From: Rhodonellum psychrophilum GCM71 = DSM 17998
GTDB taxonomy: Bacteria; Bacteroidota; Bacteroidia; Cytophagales; Cyclobacteriaceae
Assembly: GCF_000381545.1 (NCBI RefSeq)
Contig: NZ_KB906690.1
Span: 49,482 to 113,481, forward strand
Direction: 5' to 3'
Length of the DNA stretch: 64,000 bases
This document shows, in pieces, positions 53,721-62,256 of this stretch; positions within the stretch are counted from its first letter, which is position 1, and each line of letters begins with the position of its first letter. The notes beneath the pieces are model-generated. The model worked only from the letters and a program-made list of their open reading frames with translations. It was not told the origin of the DNA and searched no databases. The translations under genes were made by a program, and so were the position numbers.

Positions 53721-55121
53721 TTACAAATGGATGACTTCACCATAAGCCACAGCTGCAGCTTCCATGATCGCTTCCGACATGGTTGGATGTGGGTGGACAG
53801 TTTTGATCAATTCATGACCTGTTATTTCCAATTTTCGGATGGCTACGATTTCCGCAATCATTTCGGTCACGTTGGCTCCCAACATGTGAGCTCCGAGTAA
53901 TTCCCCATATTTCGCATCAAACACCAATTTCACGAAACCATCTTTGGCTCCGGCAGCTGATGCCTTCCCTGAAGCAGAGAAAGGGAATTTCCCCACTTTG
54001 ACTTCATAACCTGCTTCTTTTGCTTTGGCCTCTGTGTATCCAACGGAAGCAATCTCCGGCGAACAATAGGTACAACCTGGAATATTATTGTAATCCAAAG
54101 GCTCAGGAGTATGTCCAGCAATTTTTTCTACACAAATAATCCCCTCAGCGGAGGCTACGTGGGCCAAAGCGGGTCCACTGACCACATCACCGATGGCATA
54201 ATAGCCTGGCATATTGGTTTTGTAGAATTCATCCACCTTGATCTTGCCCTTGTCTACCAAAATCCCAACATCCTCCAAACCAATGTTTTCAAGGTTGGAG
54301 ATCACGCCTACAGCGGAGAGGACAACATCGCATTCAATGGTGGCTTCTTCACCCTTTTTGTTTTTGTAAGTCACTTTACATCCCGCTCCTTTGGTGTCTA
54401 CGGAAGTCACCTCAGTACTGGTCAATATCGTCATGCCTGCTTTTTTGTAGATCTTCTCAAGGGCTTTGGAGACCTCTTCATCCTCATTAGGGACGATTCT
54501 GTCCATAAATTCCACAATGGTAATCTCAGTTCCGATAGCGGCGTAGAAATAGGCAAATTCCACTCCTATCGCACCTGAACCAACCACGACCATTTTCTTG
54601 GGTTGTTTTTCCAAGGTCATCGCTTTTCGGTAGCCGATGATTTTCTCGTCATCTATTTTGATGGCGGGAAGCTCTCTGGCTCTACCGCCAGTTGCAACGA
54701 TAATGTTGTCTGCGGAGTAGATGGTCTTGTTGCCGTCCTTGTCCACCACCTCAACCTTTTTGCCGGGAAGAATTTTGCCCCAACCCAACAGCTGTTCGAT
54801 TTTATTTTTTTTCAATAAGAACTGCACACCTTTACTCATGCTGGCGGCAACATCCCTACTTCTTTTGACCATCCCGGAAAAATCCGCTTTGGCATCTTTT
54901 ACCGTGATTCCATAATCAGCAGCATGATTGATATATTCAAAAACCTGAGCACTCTTTAACAAGGCTTTGGTTGGGATACAACCCCAGTTTAGGCAAATAC
55001 CACCTACTTCAGCAGCTTCCACCACAGCGGCTTTCAAGCCCAATTGGGATGCACGGATAGCCGCGACATATCCACCTGGACCACTACCGAGTACAATTAG
55101 ATCAAATTTAGTTGAAGACAT
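53721..55121 (-). CDS. lpdA: Dihydrolipoyl dehydrogenase (E3)
   Basis: A 466-residue flavoenzyme, subunit of pyruvate and 2-oxoglutarate dehydrogenases, reoxidising dihydrolipoamide with NAD+. FAD motif FDLIVLGSGPGGYVAAIRAS lies at the N-terminus. The redox disulfide is in GGICLNWGCIPTKALLKSA. The NAD motif is VVVGSGAIGVEFAYFYA, and the C-terminal His-Glu pair is in KTVHPHPTMSEAIMEAA. The ATG at 55121 (MSSTKFDL) is preferred over one 14 codons upstream. Monocistronic. Confidence 0.95.
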   Translation of the reverse strand: MSSTKFDLIVLGSGPGGYVAAIRASQLGLKAAVVEAAEVGGICLNWGCIPTKALLKSAQVFEYINHAADYGITVKDAKADFSGMVKRSRDVAASMSKGVQFLLKKNKIEQLLGWGKILPGKKVEVVDKDGNKTIYSADNIIVATGGRARELPAIKIDDEKIIGYRKAMTLEKQPKKMVVVGSGAIGVEFAYFYAAIGTEITIVEFMDRIVPNEDEEVSKALEKIYKKAGMTILTSTEVTSVDTKGAGCKVTYKNKKGEEATIECDVVLSAVGVISNLENIGLEDVGILVDKGKIKVDEFYKTNMPGYYAIGDVVSGPALAHVASAEGIICVEKIAGHTPEPLDYNNIPGCTYCSPEIASVGYTEAKAKEAGYEVKVGKFPFSASGKASAAGAKDGFVKLVFDAKYGELLGAHMLGANVTEMIAEIVAIRKLEITGHELIKTVHPHPTMSEAIMEAAAVAYGEVIHL

Positions 55122-55445
55122 ATTCTTATTCTTAGATTTTATTTTCTCAATTAAACTATGCAAAAATAAGCTTTTTGGTCACAGAAAAAAATTTGACTCC
55201 GAAGTTCTACGCAATCCTTTCCATGCATTTTAAACCACACATCACCCAGTCTTTAGATTTTGGTCAATTGTCACTTGGATCAGAGGAATGGTTTGGGAAG
55301 ACCTTTACAGGACGCATCAGATATTTAGAGAATTCAATGACAACCAATCGGTTGAATTTTATTTGCCCGTAGTTTGAAAGCCCATTGAAATAAGTTGTTT
55401 TCTTGGCCAGATCCTCCGGAAGGTTTACTTTTTAATATTAATCCC

Positions 55446-55453
55446 TATTTTTG
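55446..55453 (+). promoter_or_regulatory. Putative -7 element of the fabG promoter
   Basis: TATTTTTG matches TAnnTTTG and lies 30 bases before the fabG ATG. Confidence 0.55.
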
Positions 55454-55483
55454 ATTTTAATTTAAAACCAACCAAAAAACGAT

Positions 55484-56230
55484 ATGGGATTATTAAGCGG
55501 CAAAACCGCACTGATCACCGGGGCCTCCAAAGGCATCGGTAGAGCCATTGCCATCAGATATGCACAAGAAGGTGCCAATGTGGCCTTTACTTTTTTGTCC
55601 AGTGTGGAAAAAGGAGCTGCCTTGGAAAAGGAACTTGCCGAATTTGGGATCAAAGCAAAAGGTTTTCGATCAGACGCTTCTGACTTCAAGGCGGCGGAGG
55701 AACTGATCAGCAGTGTCGTGGCTGAGTTTGGCGCTTTGGATGTATTGGTCAACAATGCTGGCATTACCCGCGACAATCTTTTGATGAGAATGACGGAAGA
55801 GGCTTGGGATGAAGTGATCACCATCAACCTCAAGTCTTGCTTCAACACCGTCAAAGCGGCCTCCAAAACCATGATGAAGGCAAGAAAAGGCTCTATCATC
55901 AACATCACCTCAGTGGTTGGAATCAAAGGAAATGCGGGGCAGGCAAATTATGCCGCCTCCAAAGCGGGAATCATTGGTTTTACCAAATCGATTGCGCTTG
56001 AGTTGGGATCCAGAAACATTCGTTCCAATGCAGTGGCTCCGGGATTTATAGAAACAGAAATGACGGCTGTACTGGATGAAAAAACGGTGCAAAGCTGGAG
56101 AGATGGCATTCCCTTGAAAAGAGGAGGCCAACCGGAAGAAGTGGCGAATGCCTGCGTATTCTTGGGATCCGATATGAGTTCTTACATCTCCGGACAGGTG
56201 CTCCAGGTGGATGGCGGAATGCTGACTTAA
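55484..56230 (+). CDS. fabG: 3-oxoacyl-[acyl-carrier-protein] reductase
   Basis: A 248-residue short-chain dehydrogenase reducing 3-ketoacyl-ACP with NADPH in fatty-acid elongation. The Rossmann motif ALITGASKGIGRAIAIRYAQ lies at the N-terminus. NNAGITRDNLLMRMTEEAWD is FabG-typical. The catalytic triad is Ser in SIINITSVVG, with Tyr and Lys in YAASKAG. The C-terminus SYISGQVLQVDGGMLT is characteristic. Monocistronic. Confidence 0.93.
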   Translation: MGLLSGKTALITGASKGIGRAIAIRYAQEGANVAFTFLSSVEKGAALEKELAEFGIKAKGFRSDASDFKAAEELISSVVAEFGALDVLVNNAGITRDNLLMRMTEEAWDEVITINLKSCFNTVKAASKTMMKARKGSIINITSVVGIKGNAGQANYAASKAGIIGFTKSIALELGSRNIRSNAVAPGFIETEMTAVLDEKTVQSWRDGIPLKRGGQPEEVANACVFLGSDMSSYISGQVLQVDGGMLT

Positions 56231-56403
56231 AAGCCCCAAGTACTAAGTCTATTGTACAAAGATTGCCCTGCTGAGAGATTCTTGGTGGGGCTATTTTTTG
56301 ATTTTGGTCAAATCAGCACTCCAAAAAGACAATTATTGGAAGTGCTGCCCAAACGGTTCAAAAAAAACACTCCCAGGATATCCTTTTCAAAATTATTTCG
56401 TAC

Positions 56404-56436
56404 ATTGATATGATATCATTATAACATCATATCAAT
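56404..56436. promoter_or_regulatory. Inverted repeat abutting the SPFH gene start
   Basis: Perfect 11-bp arms ATTGATATGAT (56404-56414) and ATCATATCAAT (56426-56436). The left half also forms the palindrome ATGATATCAT (56411-56420). It ends one base before the ATG at 56437, fitting an operator or translation-control site. The operon's last gene encodes a ribbon-helix-helix-like protein that might bind it (inference). Confidence 0.6.
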
Positions 56437-57285
56437 ATGGAAAAAATCGTAAAACCTTTCTCGGGCTATTTCATGGTTTTGGTGGCGATAGCCCTGATTC
56501 CGGCCACTGCATTTTCATTTATCAACGAGATTCACATTCTGGGACTTGTTCTTGGTTTGGGATTTATTCTGATTCTTCCTGGATTTTTCACGCTTCAGCC
56601 TAACAAGGCAATGGTGCTTATTTTATTCGGGGCTTACAAAGGCACCGTAAAAGCAAATGGTTTCTTTTGGGTGAACCCCTTTATGACCAAAAACAAAATC
56701 TCCCTTCGGGTAAGAAATTTTGAAAACAAGCCATTAAAAGTTAATGACAAAATCGGTAATCCTGTTATGGTAGGAACCATTGTCGTGTGGCAAGTAGAAG
56801 ATACTTTCAAAGCTACTTTTGAAGTAGAGGATTATGAAAACTTCATTCACTTACAGTCTGATGCCGCGGTGCGAAAAATGGCAGGAAAATATCCTTATGA
56901 TGATTTTGAAGCGGAAAATGCAGAAGTCACTTTACGCTCTGGTGTGGAAGATGTCAACCATTCCTTAGAAGCTGAGATTTCAGAGCGTTTGCATCACGCC
57001 GGGATCAAAGTCATTGAGGCAAGGATATCACATTTGGCTTATTCCCAGGAAATTGCCTCTGCCATGCTCCAACGTCAGCAGGCAACGGCCATCGTTGCCG
57101 CAAGAAGAAAGATCGTGGATGGCGCTGTTGGAATGGTGGAAATGGCATTGGAAGACCTGAAGACCAAAGAAATCATTGAATTCGATGATGAAAAAAAGGC
57201 GGCCATGGTCAGCAATTTGATGGTGGTTTTATGTTCCGATAGAGCGGCAACCCCAGTTTTGAATGTAGGCACTTTGAACCAATAG
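56437..57285 (+). CDS. SPFH/Band 7 domain protein
   Basis: A 282-residue protein with two N-terminal membrane segments (residues ~10-55) and an SPFH domain (QPNKAMVLILFGAYKGTVKA, NPVMVGTIVVWQVEDTFKAT, EAEISERLHHAGIKVIEARI). It ends with a helical region containing the stomatin-like LAYSQEIASAMLQRQQATAI. Such proteins form membrane microdomain scaffolds. It leads an operon with a small membrane protein and a ribbon-helix-helix-like protein. Confidence 0.88.
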   Translation: MEKIVKPFSGYFMVLVAIALIPATAFSFINEIHILGLVLGLGFILILPGFFTLQPNKAMVLILFGAYKGTVKANGFFWVNPFMTKNKISLRVRNFENKPLKVNDKIGNPVMVGTIVVWQVEDTFKATFEVEDYENFIHLQSDAAVRKMAGKYPYDDFEAENAEVTLRSGVEDVNHSLEAEISERLHHAGIKVIEARISHLAYSQEIASAMLQRQQATAIVAARRKIVDGAVGMVEMALEDLKTKEIIEFDDEKKAAMVSNLMVVLCSDRAATPVLNVGTLNQ

Positions 57286-57288
57286 CCG

Positions 57289-57780
57289 ATGGTGGTCAAT
57301 GATTCGCAAAGTTTTCGGGGGAGTTTTCTGATGTACGGAATGATCATGTTGGAAACACCAACATTGATATTGATAATCGTGCTTTGGCAAACCGGAAACT
57401 TGGGGAAAGATGGTCCCATGACTGTGGGTATTGTTGCAGGACTAATGCTTTTGACATTTATTCTACTTATGAGTATAAAACTTGACTTGAGAATGGATGA
57501 AAAATCCTTAGCCTTTCGCTTTCCTCCTTTTGGCAACAAATGGAAGAAAATCATGAAAGAGGATGTTCAATCGATAAATGTTAAACAATTGGATGGGATA
57601 TTTGAATATGGGGGTATTGGCTGGAGGCTTTCTAGGAAACAGACTGCTTATGTATTCCCTGCGGACCACGTGATCGAAGTCCAACTGAACAGGAAAAAAT
57701 TGGTTTTCAGTACAAAAAAACCAAAGGAAGTGGAAGAAATGATTGCCAATTGGAAGGAGGGAAACCATCATGTCAGCTAA
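57289..57780 (+). CDS. Membrane protein with PH-like C-terminal domain, SPFH operon
   Basis: A 163-residue protein with two transmembrane helices (MYGMIMLETPTLILIIVLWQ and TVGIVAGLMLLTFILLMSIK). A soluble C-terminal half follows with strand patterns (LAFRFPPFGNKWKKIMKEDV, HVIEVQLNRKKLVFSTKKPK) that resemble a bacterial PH-like domain; I have no firm family name. It begins three bases after the SPFH stop and overlaps the next gene by 11 bases. Confidence 0.65.
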   Translation: MVVNDSQSFRGSFLMYGMIMLETPTLILIIVLWQTGNLGKDGPMTVGIVAGLMLLTFILLMSIKLDLRMDEKSLAFRFPPFGNKWKKIMKEDVQSINVKQLDGIFEYGGIGWRLSRKQTAYVFPADHVIEVQLNRKKLVFSTKKPKEVEEMIANWKEGNHHVS

Positions 57781-57943
57781 AAAACCTTTTGCCTTGCGAA
57801 TAGACGAAAAGCTTATCAAGGCCGTAGAAAAATGGGCTGCGGACGAATTCCGAAGTACAAATGGCCAACTCGAGTGGATCATCTATGAAGCACTCAGGAA
57901 ATCCGGCCGCTTGCCGAAACAAAAAGACCAAGACCCGAATTAG
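57770..57943 (+). CDS. Arc/MetJ-type ribbon-helix-helix-like protein
   Basis: A 57-residue protein from ATG 57770 (MSAKKPFALRIDEKLIKAVE). The short strand KPFALRID is followed by two helices (KLIKAVEKWAADEF, TNGQLEWIIYEALRKSG), the RHH fold that binds palindromic DNA as a dimer. It overlaps the upstream gene by 11 bases. A regulator of its own operon is plausible given the inverted repeat at 56404-56436. A terminator overlaps its 3' end. Confidence 0.72.
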   Translation: MSAKKPFALRIDEKLIKAVEKWAADEFRSTNGQLEWIIYEALRKSGRLPKQKDQDPN

Positions 57944-57957
57944 GGCTTGGTCCTTTT
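57922..57957 (+). terminator. Terminator of the SPFH operon
   Basis: GACCAAG-A-CCC (57926-57936) pairs with GGG-CTTGGTC (57943-57952) with a one-base bulge, then a T run; it overlaps the end of the last coding sequence. Confidence 0.75.
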
Positions 57958-57987
57958 GTTTCGGGGAAGAAATAGAATTCTTTACAG

Positions 57988-58066
57988 TTAAACCCGAAAT
58001 ATGGAATAGGTTTCCAAATGGGATTGATACTGAAAGAAAATCAAAGTATTGGGATAATAATTCCTG
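57988..58066. repeat. Intergenic coding-like remnant, copy B
   Basis: One frame reads KPEIWNRFPNGIDTERKSKY then WDNNS and stop, related to copy A at 1907-2010 (FPMGVEAESKSGYWEN). The rest of 57958-58492 (over 500 bases) holds no recognised gene. Confidence 0.3.
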
Positions 58067-58492
58067 ACACCAAAAGGGTGAAATCAAAAATAATCAGCAT
58101 CAAATTGAATGTCAGTTAATTATATTATTGATTTGAGTCCATAATGCATAAAACGGGTTAAAAAAAGAAACAAAATTGAACATCAGCGAATATTCTACAA
58201 AATCCAACCCAGATTGTCTCATACAAAAAATACCTTAGAACTGGATTTGGACTTTTAATTATTGGCTCTTTCTCCATTAAACCCATTTTATGCATTACCA
58301 ATTTAATTCTAGCCTAAAAATGCTTCATAATCAGCTGGTTGTTTCCTGTTTATGAATTCACCACAACGGAAATAGACCATATTCTCTCAATAGTCTGATT
58401 TTCTAAAAGTTATAACCTCACTAGGAAATCTAATACATATTTAGGGTTAAACCGTAGGGGATTTATTAATTTGCGGCCTGATTTGAAGAAAC

Positions 58493-59257
58493 ATGAAATC
58501 CATCATTAGCTTTGTTATCCGTTTTGTCCCAAGAAAATACCTACAACTTGTCTCTCATTTTTTCCTGAGGGTTTTGGCTGTTTTTTACAAAGGAAAAAAT
58601 GTCACCTGCAATGTTTGTGCTCATTCCTTTCGAAAATTCCTTCCCTATGGTCGAAAGGCGAGGGAAAATGCACTTTGCCCAAACTGTTTGGCCTTAGAAA
58701 GGCACCGATTGATGTGGCTTTTTTTGAAGGAAAAAACCAATTTTTTCACCGCTACATTGAAAGTCCTTCATATTGCCCCTGAAATTTGCTTTATCGACCG
58801 AATGGAGAAATTGGGCAATTTGGAATACATCACCGCAGATTTGGAATCTCCATTGGCAAAAGTCAAGATGGATGTCCATCAAATCCCCTTCGAGGCCAAC
58901 AGCTTTGACGTGGTATTTTGCAACCATGTCATGGAGCATGTCACCGATGATCTTCAGGCCTGTCGGGAGATCAATCGCGTATTGAAACCCTCAGGCTGGG
59001 GAATTATACAATCTCCGGTGTACAACATGGAGAACACCTTAGAAGATGCAAGCATCACCGATCCAAGCGAGCGCGAAAGACTTTTCGGTCAGCGGGACCA
59101 CGTCCGAAAGTATGGAAGGGATTACGCCCAAAGATTGAGTCAATCCGGTTTAAAAATGACCGAGGATCATTATGTGAAGGAAATTGATCCGACATTGGTT
59201 AAGAAACACGCTTTGCCGGAAAATGAGATTATTTTTTATTGTCAGAAGGGAAATTGA
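58493..59257 (+). CDS. Class I SAM methyltransferase with N-terminal Cys cluster
   Basis: A 254-residue protein. An N-terminal zinc-ribbon-like segment (CNVCAHSFRKFLPY ... CPNCLALERHRLMWLF) precedes a Methyltransf_11-type domain (LKVLHIAPEICF, VKMDVHQIPFEANSFDVVFC, EHVTDDLQACREINRVLKPS). The glycosyltransferase gene converges on it, so it may act in glycan or lipid modification, but the substrate is unknown. Confidence 0.85.
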   Translation: MKSIISFVIRFVPRKYLQLVSHFFLRVLAVFYKGKNVTCNVCAHSFRKFLPYGRKARENALCPNCLALERHRLMWLFLKEKTNFFTATLKVLHIAPEICFIDRMEKLGNLEYITADLESPLAKVKMDVHQIPFEANSFDVVFCNHVMEHVTDDLQACREINRVLKPSGWGIIQSPVYNMENTLEDASITDPSERERLFGQRDHVRKYGRDYAQRLSQSGLKMTEDHYVKEIDPTLVKKHALPENEIIFYCQKGN

Positions 59258-59258
59258 A

Positions 59259-60224
59259 TCAACCCTTTACTGATTTTATCGCATACTCAAAAAGCAGCCC
59301 CGCACCGTAGGAACACAGTTGCCCGAAAGAGGTGAAAATAGATAGCCCTCCTACAATTAGGGACTTGTTAAGCACAGATGCATGGACGAGGATTGCGGCA
59401 AGCCATAAACCCAGCAGTCCTAAGCCAAGTTTATATTGTTGAATCCCCAAGATTGCGGCCAACAAAATCCCCAAACAAAACAGGAGAAAAAAGGCGGGTA
59501 GCAGATGGATAAATTTGACAGCTTCCGGATGATAGCGACTCACATTGATTCTATTTCTTCCGAATGAAAAACTCTGGGCAAAAAAACTACTCCAATTATT
59601 TTTCCTTTTGTGGTAGACAAAAGCGGCTTCTACAAGCTCCAGTTTGAATCCCAATTTTTTCAATCTTAGACTCAATTCGATGTCTTCGGCTTTATTGGGG
59701 TCAATAAAACCCTTGGAAACCTCAAAGGCTTTTCTGGAAAGCCCCATATTGTACCCTCTGGCTTGGTAGCTTCCGGGATTCTTCAATTTTCCCCGAATAC
59801 CGCCAGTAGTCAAAAGCGAGGTCATGCTGTAGTTGATTGCTTTTTGGAATGGGGAAAAATCCACATCCGCACCATCGGGACCACCGTGAGCGTCTAGATT
59901 CCTGTCTGCTATTGCTGCATGCAGTATTCTTAAGTATTGGGAAGGAATAATGCAATCCGAATCAAAAAGTACGAAGTATTGACCTTTGGCTTTTTCCATC
60001 CCATAATTTCGGGCAAATCCCTGACCGATATTCTCAATAAAATAATAGCTGATCGCGAGCGATGAGGTAAATTCTTTTACAATCTCTTCCGAAGAAATCT
60101 TGGACCCATCTTCTACGACAATCACCTCGAAGTCTCTGAATTCTTGTCCCTCAAGACTCGAAAGCAAATCCTTGATTTCCTGGGGACGGTTATAAACAGG
60201 GACAATTACAGAAAAATACATCAA
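59259..60224 (-). CDS. Family 2 glycosyltransferase with C-terminal membrane helices
   Basis: A 321-residue enzyme. The GT-A domain opens MYFSVIVPVYNRPQEIKDLL, with VIVVEDGSK and the DxD-type YFVLFDSDCIIPSQYL. ED for the acceptor lies in NKAEDIELSLRLKKLGF. Two or three C-terminal helices (AFFLLFCLGILLAAILGI, LGLLGLWLAAILVHAS) anchor it. It overlaps the upstream GT2 gene by four bases. Probably transfers sugars onto lipid carriers. Confidence 0.9.
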   Translation of the reverse strand: MMYFSVIVPVYNRPQEIKDLLSSLEGQEFRDFEVIVVEDGSKISSEEIVKEFTSSLAISYYFIENIGQGFARNYGMEKAKGQYFVLFDSDCIIPSQYLRILHAAIADRNLDAHGGPDGADVDFSPFQKAINYSMTSLLTTGGIRGKLKNPGSYQARGYNMGLSRKAFEVSKGFIDPNKAEDIELSLRLKKLGFKLELVEAAFVYHKRKNNWSSFFAQSFSFGRNRINVSRYHPEAVKFIHLLPAFFLLFCLGILLAAILGIQQYKLGLGLLGLWLAAILVHASVLNKSLIVGGLSIFTSFGQLCSYGAGLLFEYAIKSVKG

Positions 60225-61183
60225 TCATTGAAATTCAGTTCCTGCTCTATATTGTAGTCGGTTTTTCTTGAACTGTGCGATGTCATCATTTCAGCCAAAA
60301 ACCCTGTCAAAAACAGTTGCATCCCTACAATCAAAGCGACAAGCGCAAGGAAGAACAGGGGTTGATCGGTAATTTCCCGCACCTGAAGCCCTTTATACAA
60401 TCCGAATATTTTCTGGCCTATCAGCCAGCAAGTAATGAAAAAGCCCGCCAGAAATGATACGGATCCTAATGTGCCGAAAAAATGCATGGGTTTTTTCCGG
60501 TACCGATTGACAAAGGAAACCGAAATAAGATCCAGAAAACCATTTAGGAATCTTTCAATCCCAAATTTGGTCTCTCCGTATTTCCTTGCGCGGTGCTCTA
60601 CTACCTTTTCACCGATTTTGGAAAAACCACTCCACTTGGCTATCAAGGGGATGTACCGGTGCATCTCTCCATAAATATGGATATTTTTAACCACCTTTTG
60701 ATCGTAGGCCTTTAACCCACAATTAAAATCATTGAGATGGATACCTGAAATCATCCGGGTGATGAAATTAAAAAACCTTGAAGGAATTGTTTTGGTAATC
60801 GGATCAAACCTCTTTTTCTTCCAACCGGAGACAATATCATAGCCATCTTTAACAATCATATCATAAAGATCCGGTATCTCCTCGGGGCTATCCTGCAAGT
60901 CCGCATCCATCGTAATGACCACTTTCCCTTTGGCCTTACTGAATCCCATGTCCAAAGCAGCCGATTTGCCGTAGTTTCGGGTGAAACTTATTCCTTTGAC
61001 ATTTGGATTGATTTGACTCAATTTCGCTATCATCTTCCAAGAACCATCCGTACTTCCATCGTTGACAAAAATAATTTCATAGGAAAAGCCGTGTTCTTCC
61101 ATAACACGGCTAATCCAGTTTGACAATTCAGGTAAGGATTCCTCTTCATTGAAGACTGGAATAATAACGGAAATTTGAAGCAT
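60221..61183 (-). CDS. Family 2 glycosyltransferase (DPM1/GtrB-like, membrane)
   Basis: A 320-residue enzyme. Motifs are ISVIIPVFNEEESLPELSNW, IIFVNDGSTDGSWKM and VVITMDADLQDSPEEIPDLY (the DxD and substrate Asp), followed by MISGIHLNDFNCGLKAYDQK. Two C-terminal transmembrane helices match the polyprenyl-phosphate glycosyltransferase type (GtrB/ArnC-like), which makes sugar-P-undecaprenol. Tightly coupled with the next GT2 gene. Confidence 0.92.
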   Translation of the reverse strand: MLQISVIIPVFNEEESLPELSNWISRVMEEHGFSYEIIFVNDGSTDGSWKMIAKLSQINPNVKGISFTRNYGKSAALDMGFSKAKGKVVITMDADLQDSPEEIPDLYDMIVKDGYDIVSGWKKKRFDPITKTIPSRFFNFITRMISGIHLNDFNCGLKAYDQKVVKNIHIYGEMHRYIPLIAKWSGFSKIGEKVVEHRARKYGETKFGIERFLNGFLDLISVSFVNRYRKKPMHFFGTLGSVSFLAGFFITCWLIGQKIFGLYKGLQVREITDQPLFFLALVALIVGMQLFLTGFLAEMMTSHSSRKTDYNIEQELNFND

Positions 61184-61191
61184 TTTTGATG

Positions 61192-61737
61192 TTAAAAATC
61201 CAGGGATTTATCTCTTTTTTTCAAAATCGCCCCAAGGATCAATGCAAAAATAGCATATCCTATCAATAAAAACCCAAAACCTTTCAATTGACCGAAAGGA
61301 GTATAAGCATTTTGTAGATTTGTTCTCATTTCGTCTAATTGCTCAGAGGAAATGGAATCACCTGCACCAAACTTATCCAACATGGCTATTTGGGTTTCCA
61401 TTTGAGCATCGACAAGCACATTTGGCAAGGCTGGGTCCACAACCGTAAACAATAGGATATTGGCAAGAACACCGATAATCCCTGCCACCACCAAGGTGAT
61501 AAATGAAAAATTGAAGGCTGCACCAAAAGGCATATAACCCCCGATTGAATTTCTGTACTGAATCCCAAAATAAATGATTAAGCCAATAAAAAGGACAAAA
61601 ATACCGATCCCTACATACCATGCCGCCAAAAGACTTGAGTCAACAAAGTAGATGACATAAGTCAATACCACTGAAATAAGCCCAAGGATCAACCCTGAAT
61701 TCAGTCCAGCTTTAAAAGGAGTGTTCTCGTTTTCCAT
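61192..61737 (-). CDS. DUF4199 family membrane protein (first copy)
   Basis: A 181-residue protein with four predicted transmembrane helices (SGLILGLISVVLTYVIYF, LLAAWYVGIGIFVLFIGLII, FNFSFITLVVAGIIGVLANI, LKGFGFLLIGYAIFALILGA) and an extracytoplasmic loop between the third and fourth. Paralogue of the next gene. DUF4199 is Bacteroidota-specific, function unknown. Lies in an operon between the dihydroorotase homologue and the glycosyltransferases. Confidence 0.87.
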   Translation of the reverse strand: MENENTPFKAGLNSGLILGLISVVLTYVIYFVDSSLLAAWYVGIGIFVLFIGLIIYFGIQYRNSIGGYMPFGAAFNFSFITLVVAGIIGVLANILLFTVVDPALPNVLVDAQMETQIAMLDKFGAGDSISSEQLDEMRTNLQNAYTPFGQLKGFGFLLIGYAIFALILGAILKKRDKSLDF

Positions 61738-61743
61738 AAGTCG

Positions 61744-62256
61744 TTAAAATTTAGTTTTCCTTAAAATTATAGAAATTATTATTGTAAAAAACAAACCTGG
61801 GATAATTTTCCAAATAAAATCATTAAAAGCAATATCTGCAGGGCTCATTTCCAAAAGACTAGCATAGGTGATTTGGTAAGATTCTTCATTCAATTGACTG
61901 ATGATCAACTCCCTGTTTTCTTCTATGACGGTAATTTTTGAGGATTTTATTTCTTCAAAAAGACCTGGATAAAGCAAGAGAATCAAGTAAATACCCAATC
62001 CCGATACAGTGGCAATAATGGAGTAAATAAGAAACCCAATGGACATTCCATGGGAAAAACTGAGCTCTCCCTGATTCATTTGGTCCCGGAAGAAGCGGAT
62101 TCCCAGAAAAATGAAAATGGGAAGCAACACATACCCGAATACCATACTAAAGTTGGTGGGATCAATTCCCATCCACTTGAACAGCAAAAATGCGAGTATG
62201 CAGAAAGCTCCGCCTATTAAGCCAAAACGATAAGAAGACTGGAGGTATCTATTCAT
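61744..62256 (-). CDS. DUF4199 family membrane protein (second copy)
   Basis: A 170-residue protein with four transmembrane segments (FGLIGGAFCILAFLLFKW, FGYVLLPIFIFLGIRFF, MSIGFLIYSIIATVSGLG, IIPGLFFTIIISIILRK). Same layout as its neighbour, six bases away. Its start overlaps the end of the dihydroorotase-like gene by eight bases. Confidence 0.87.
   Translation of the reverse strand: MNRYLQSSYRFGLIGGAFCILAFLLFKWMGIDPTNFSMVFGYVLLPIFIFLGIRFFRDQMNQGELSFSHGMSIGFLIYSIIATVSGLGIYLILLLYPGLFEEIKSSKITVIEENRELIISQLNEESYQITYASLLEMSPADIAFNDFIWKIIPGLFFTIIISIILRKTKF

Noticed and set aside
57958..58492. tRNA or small RNA in the long gap after the SPFH operon
   Set aside because: No cloverleaf, conserved T-loop or strong stem followed by T run was found.
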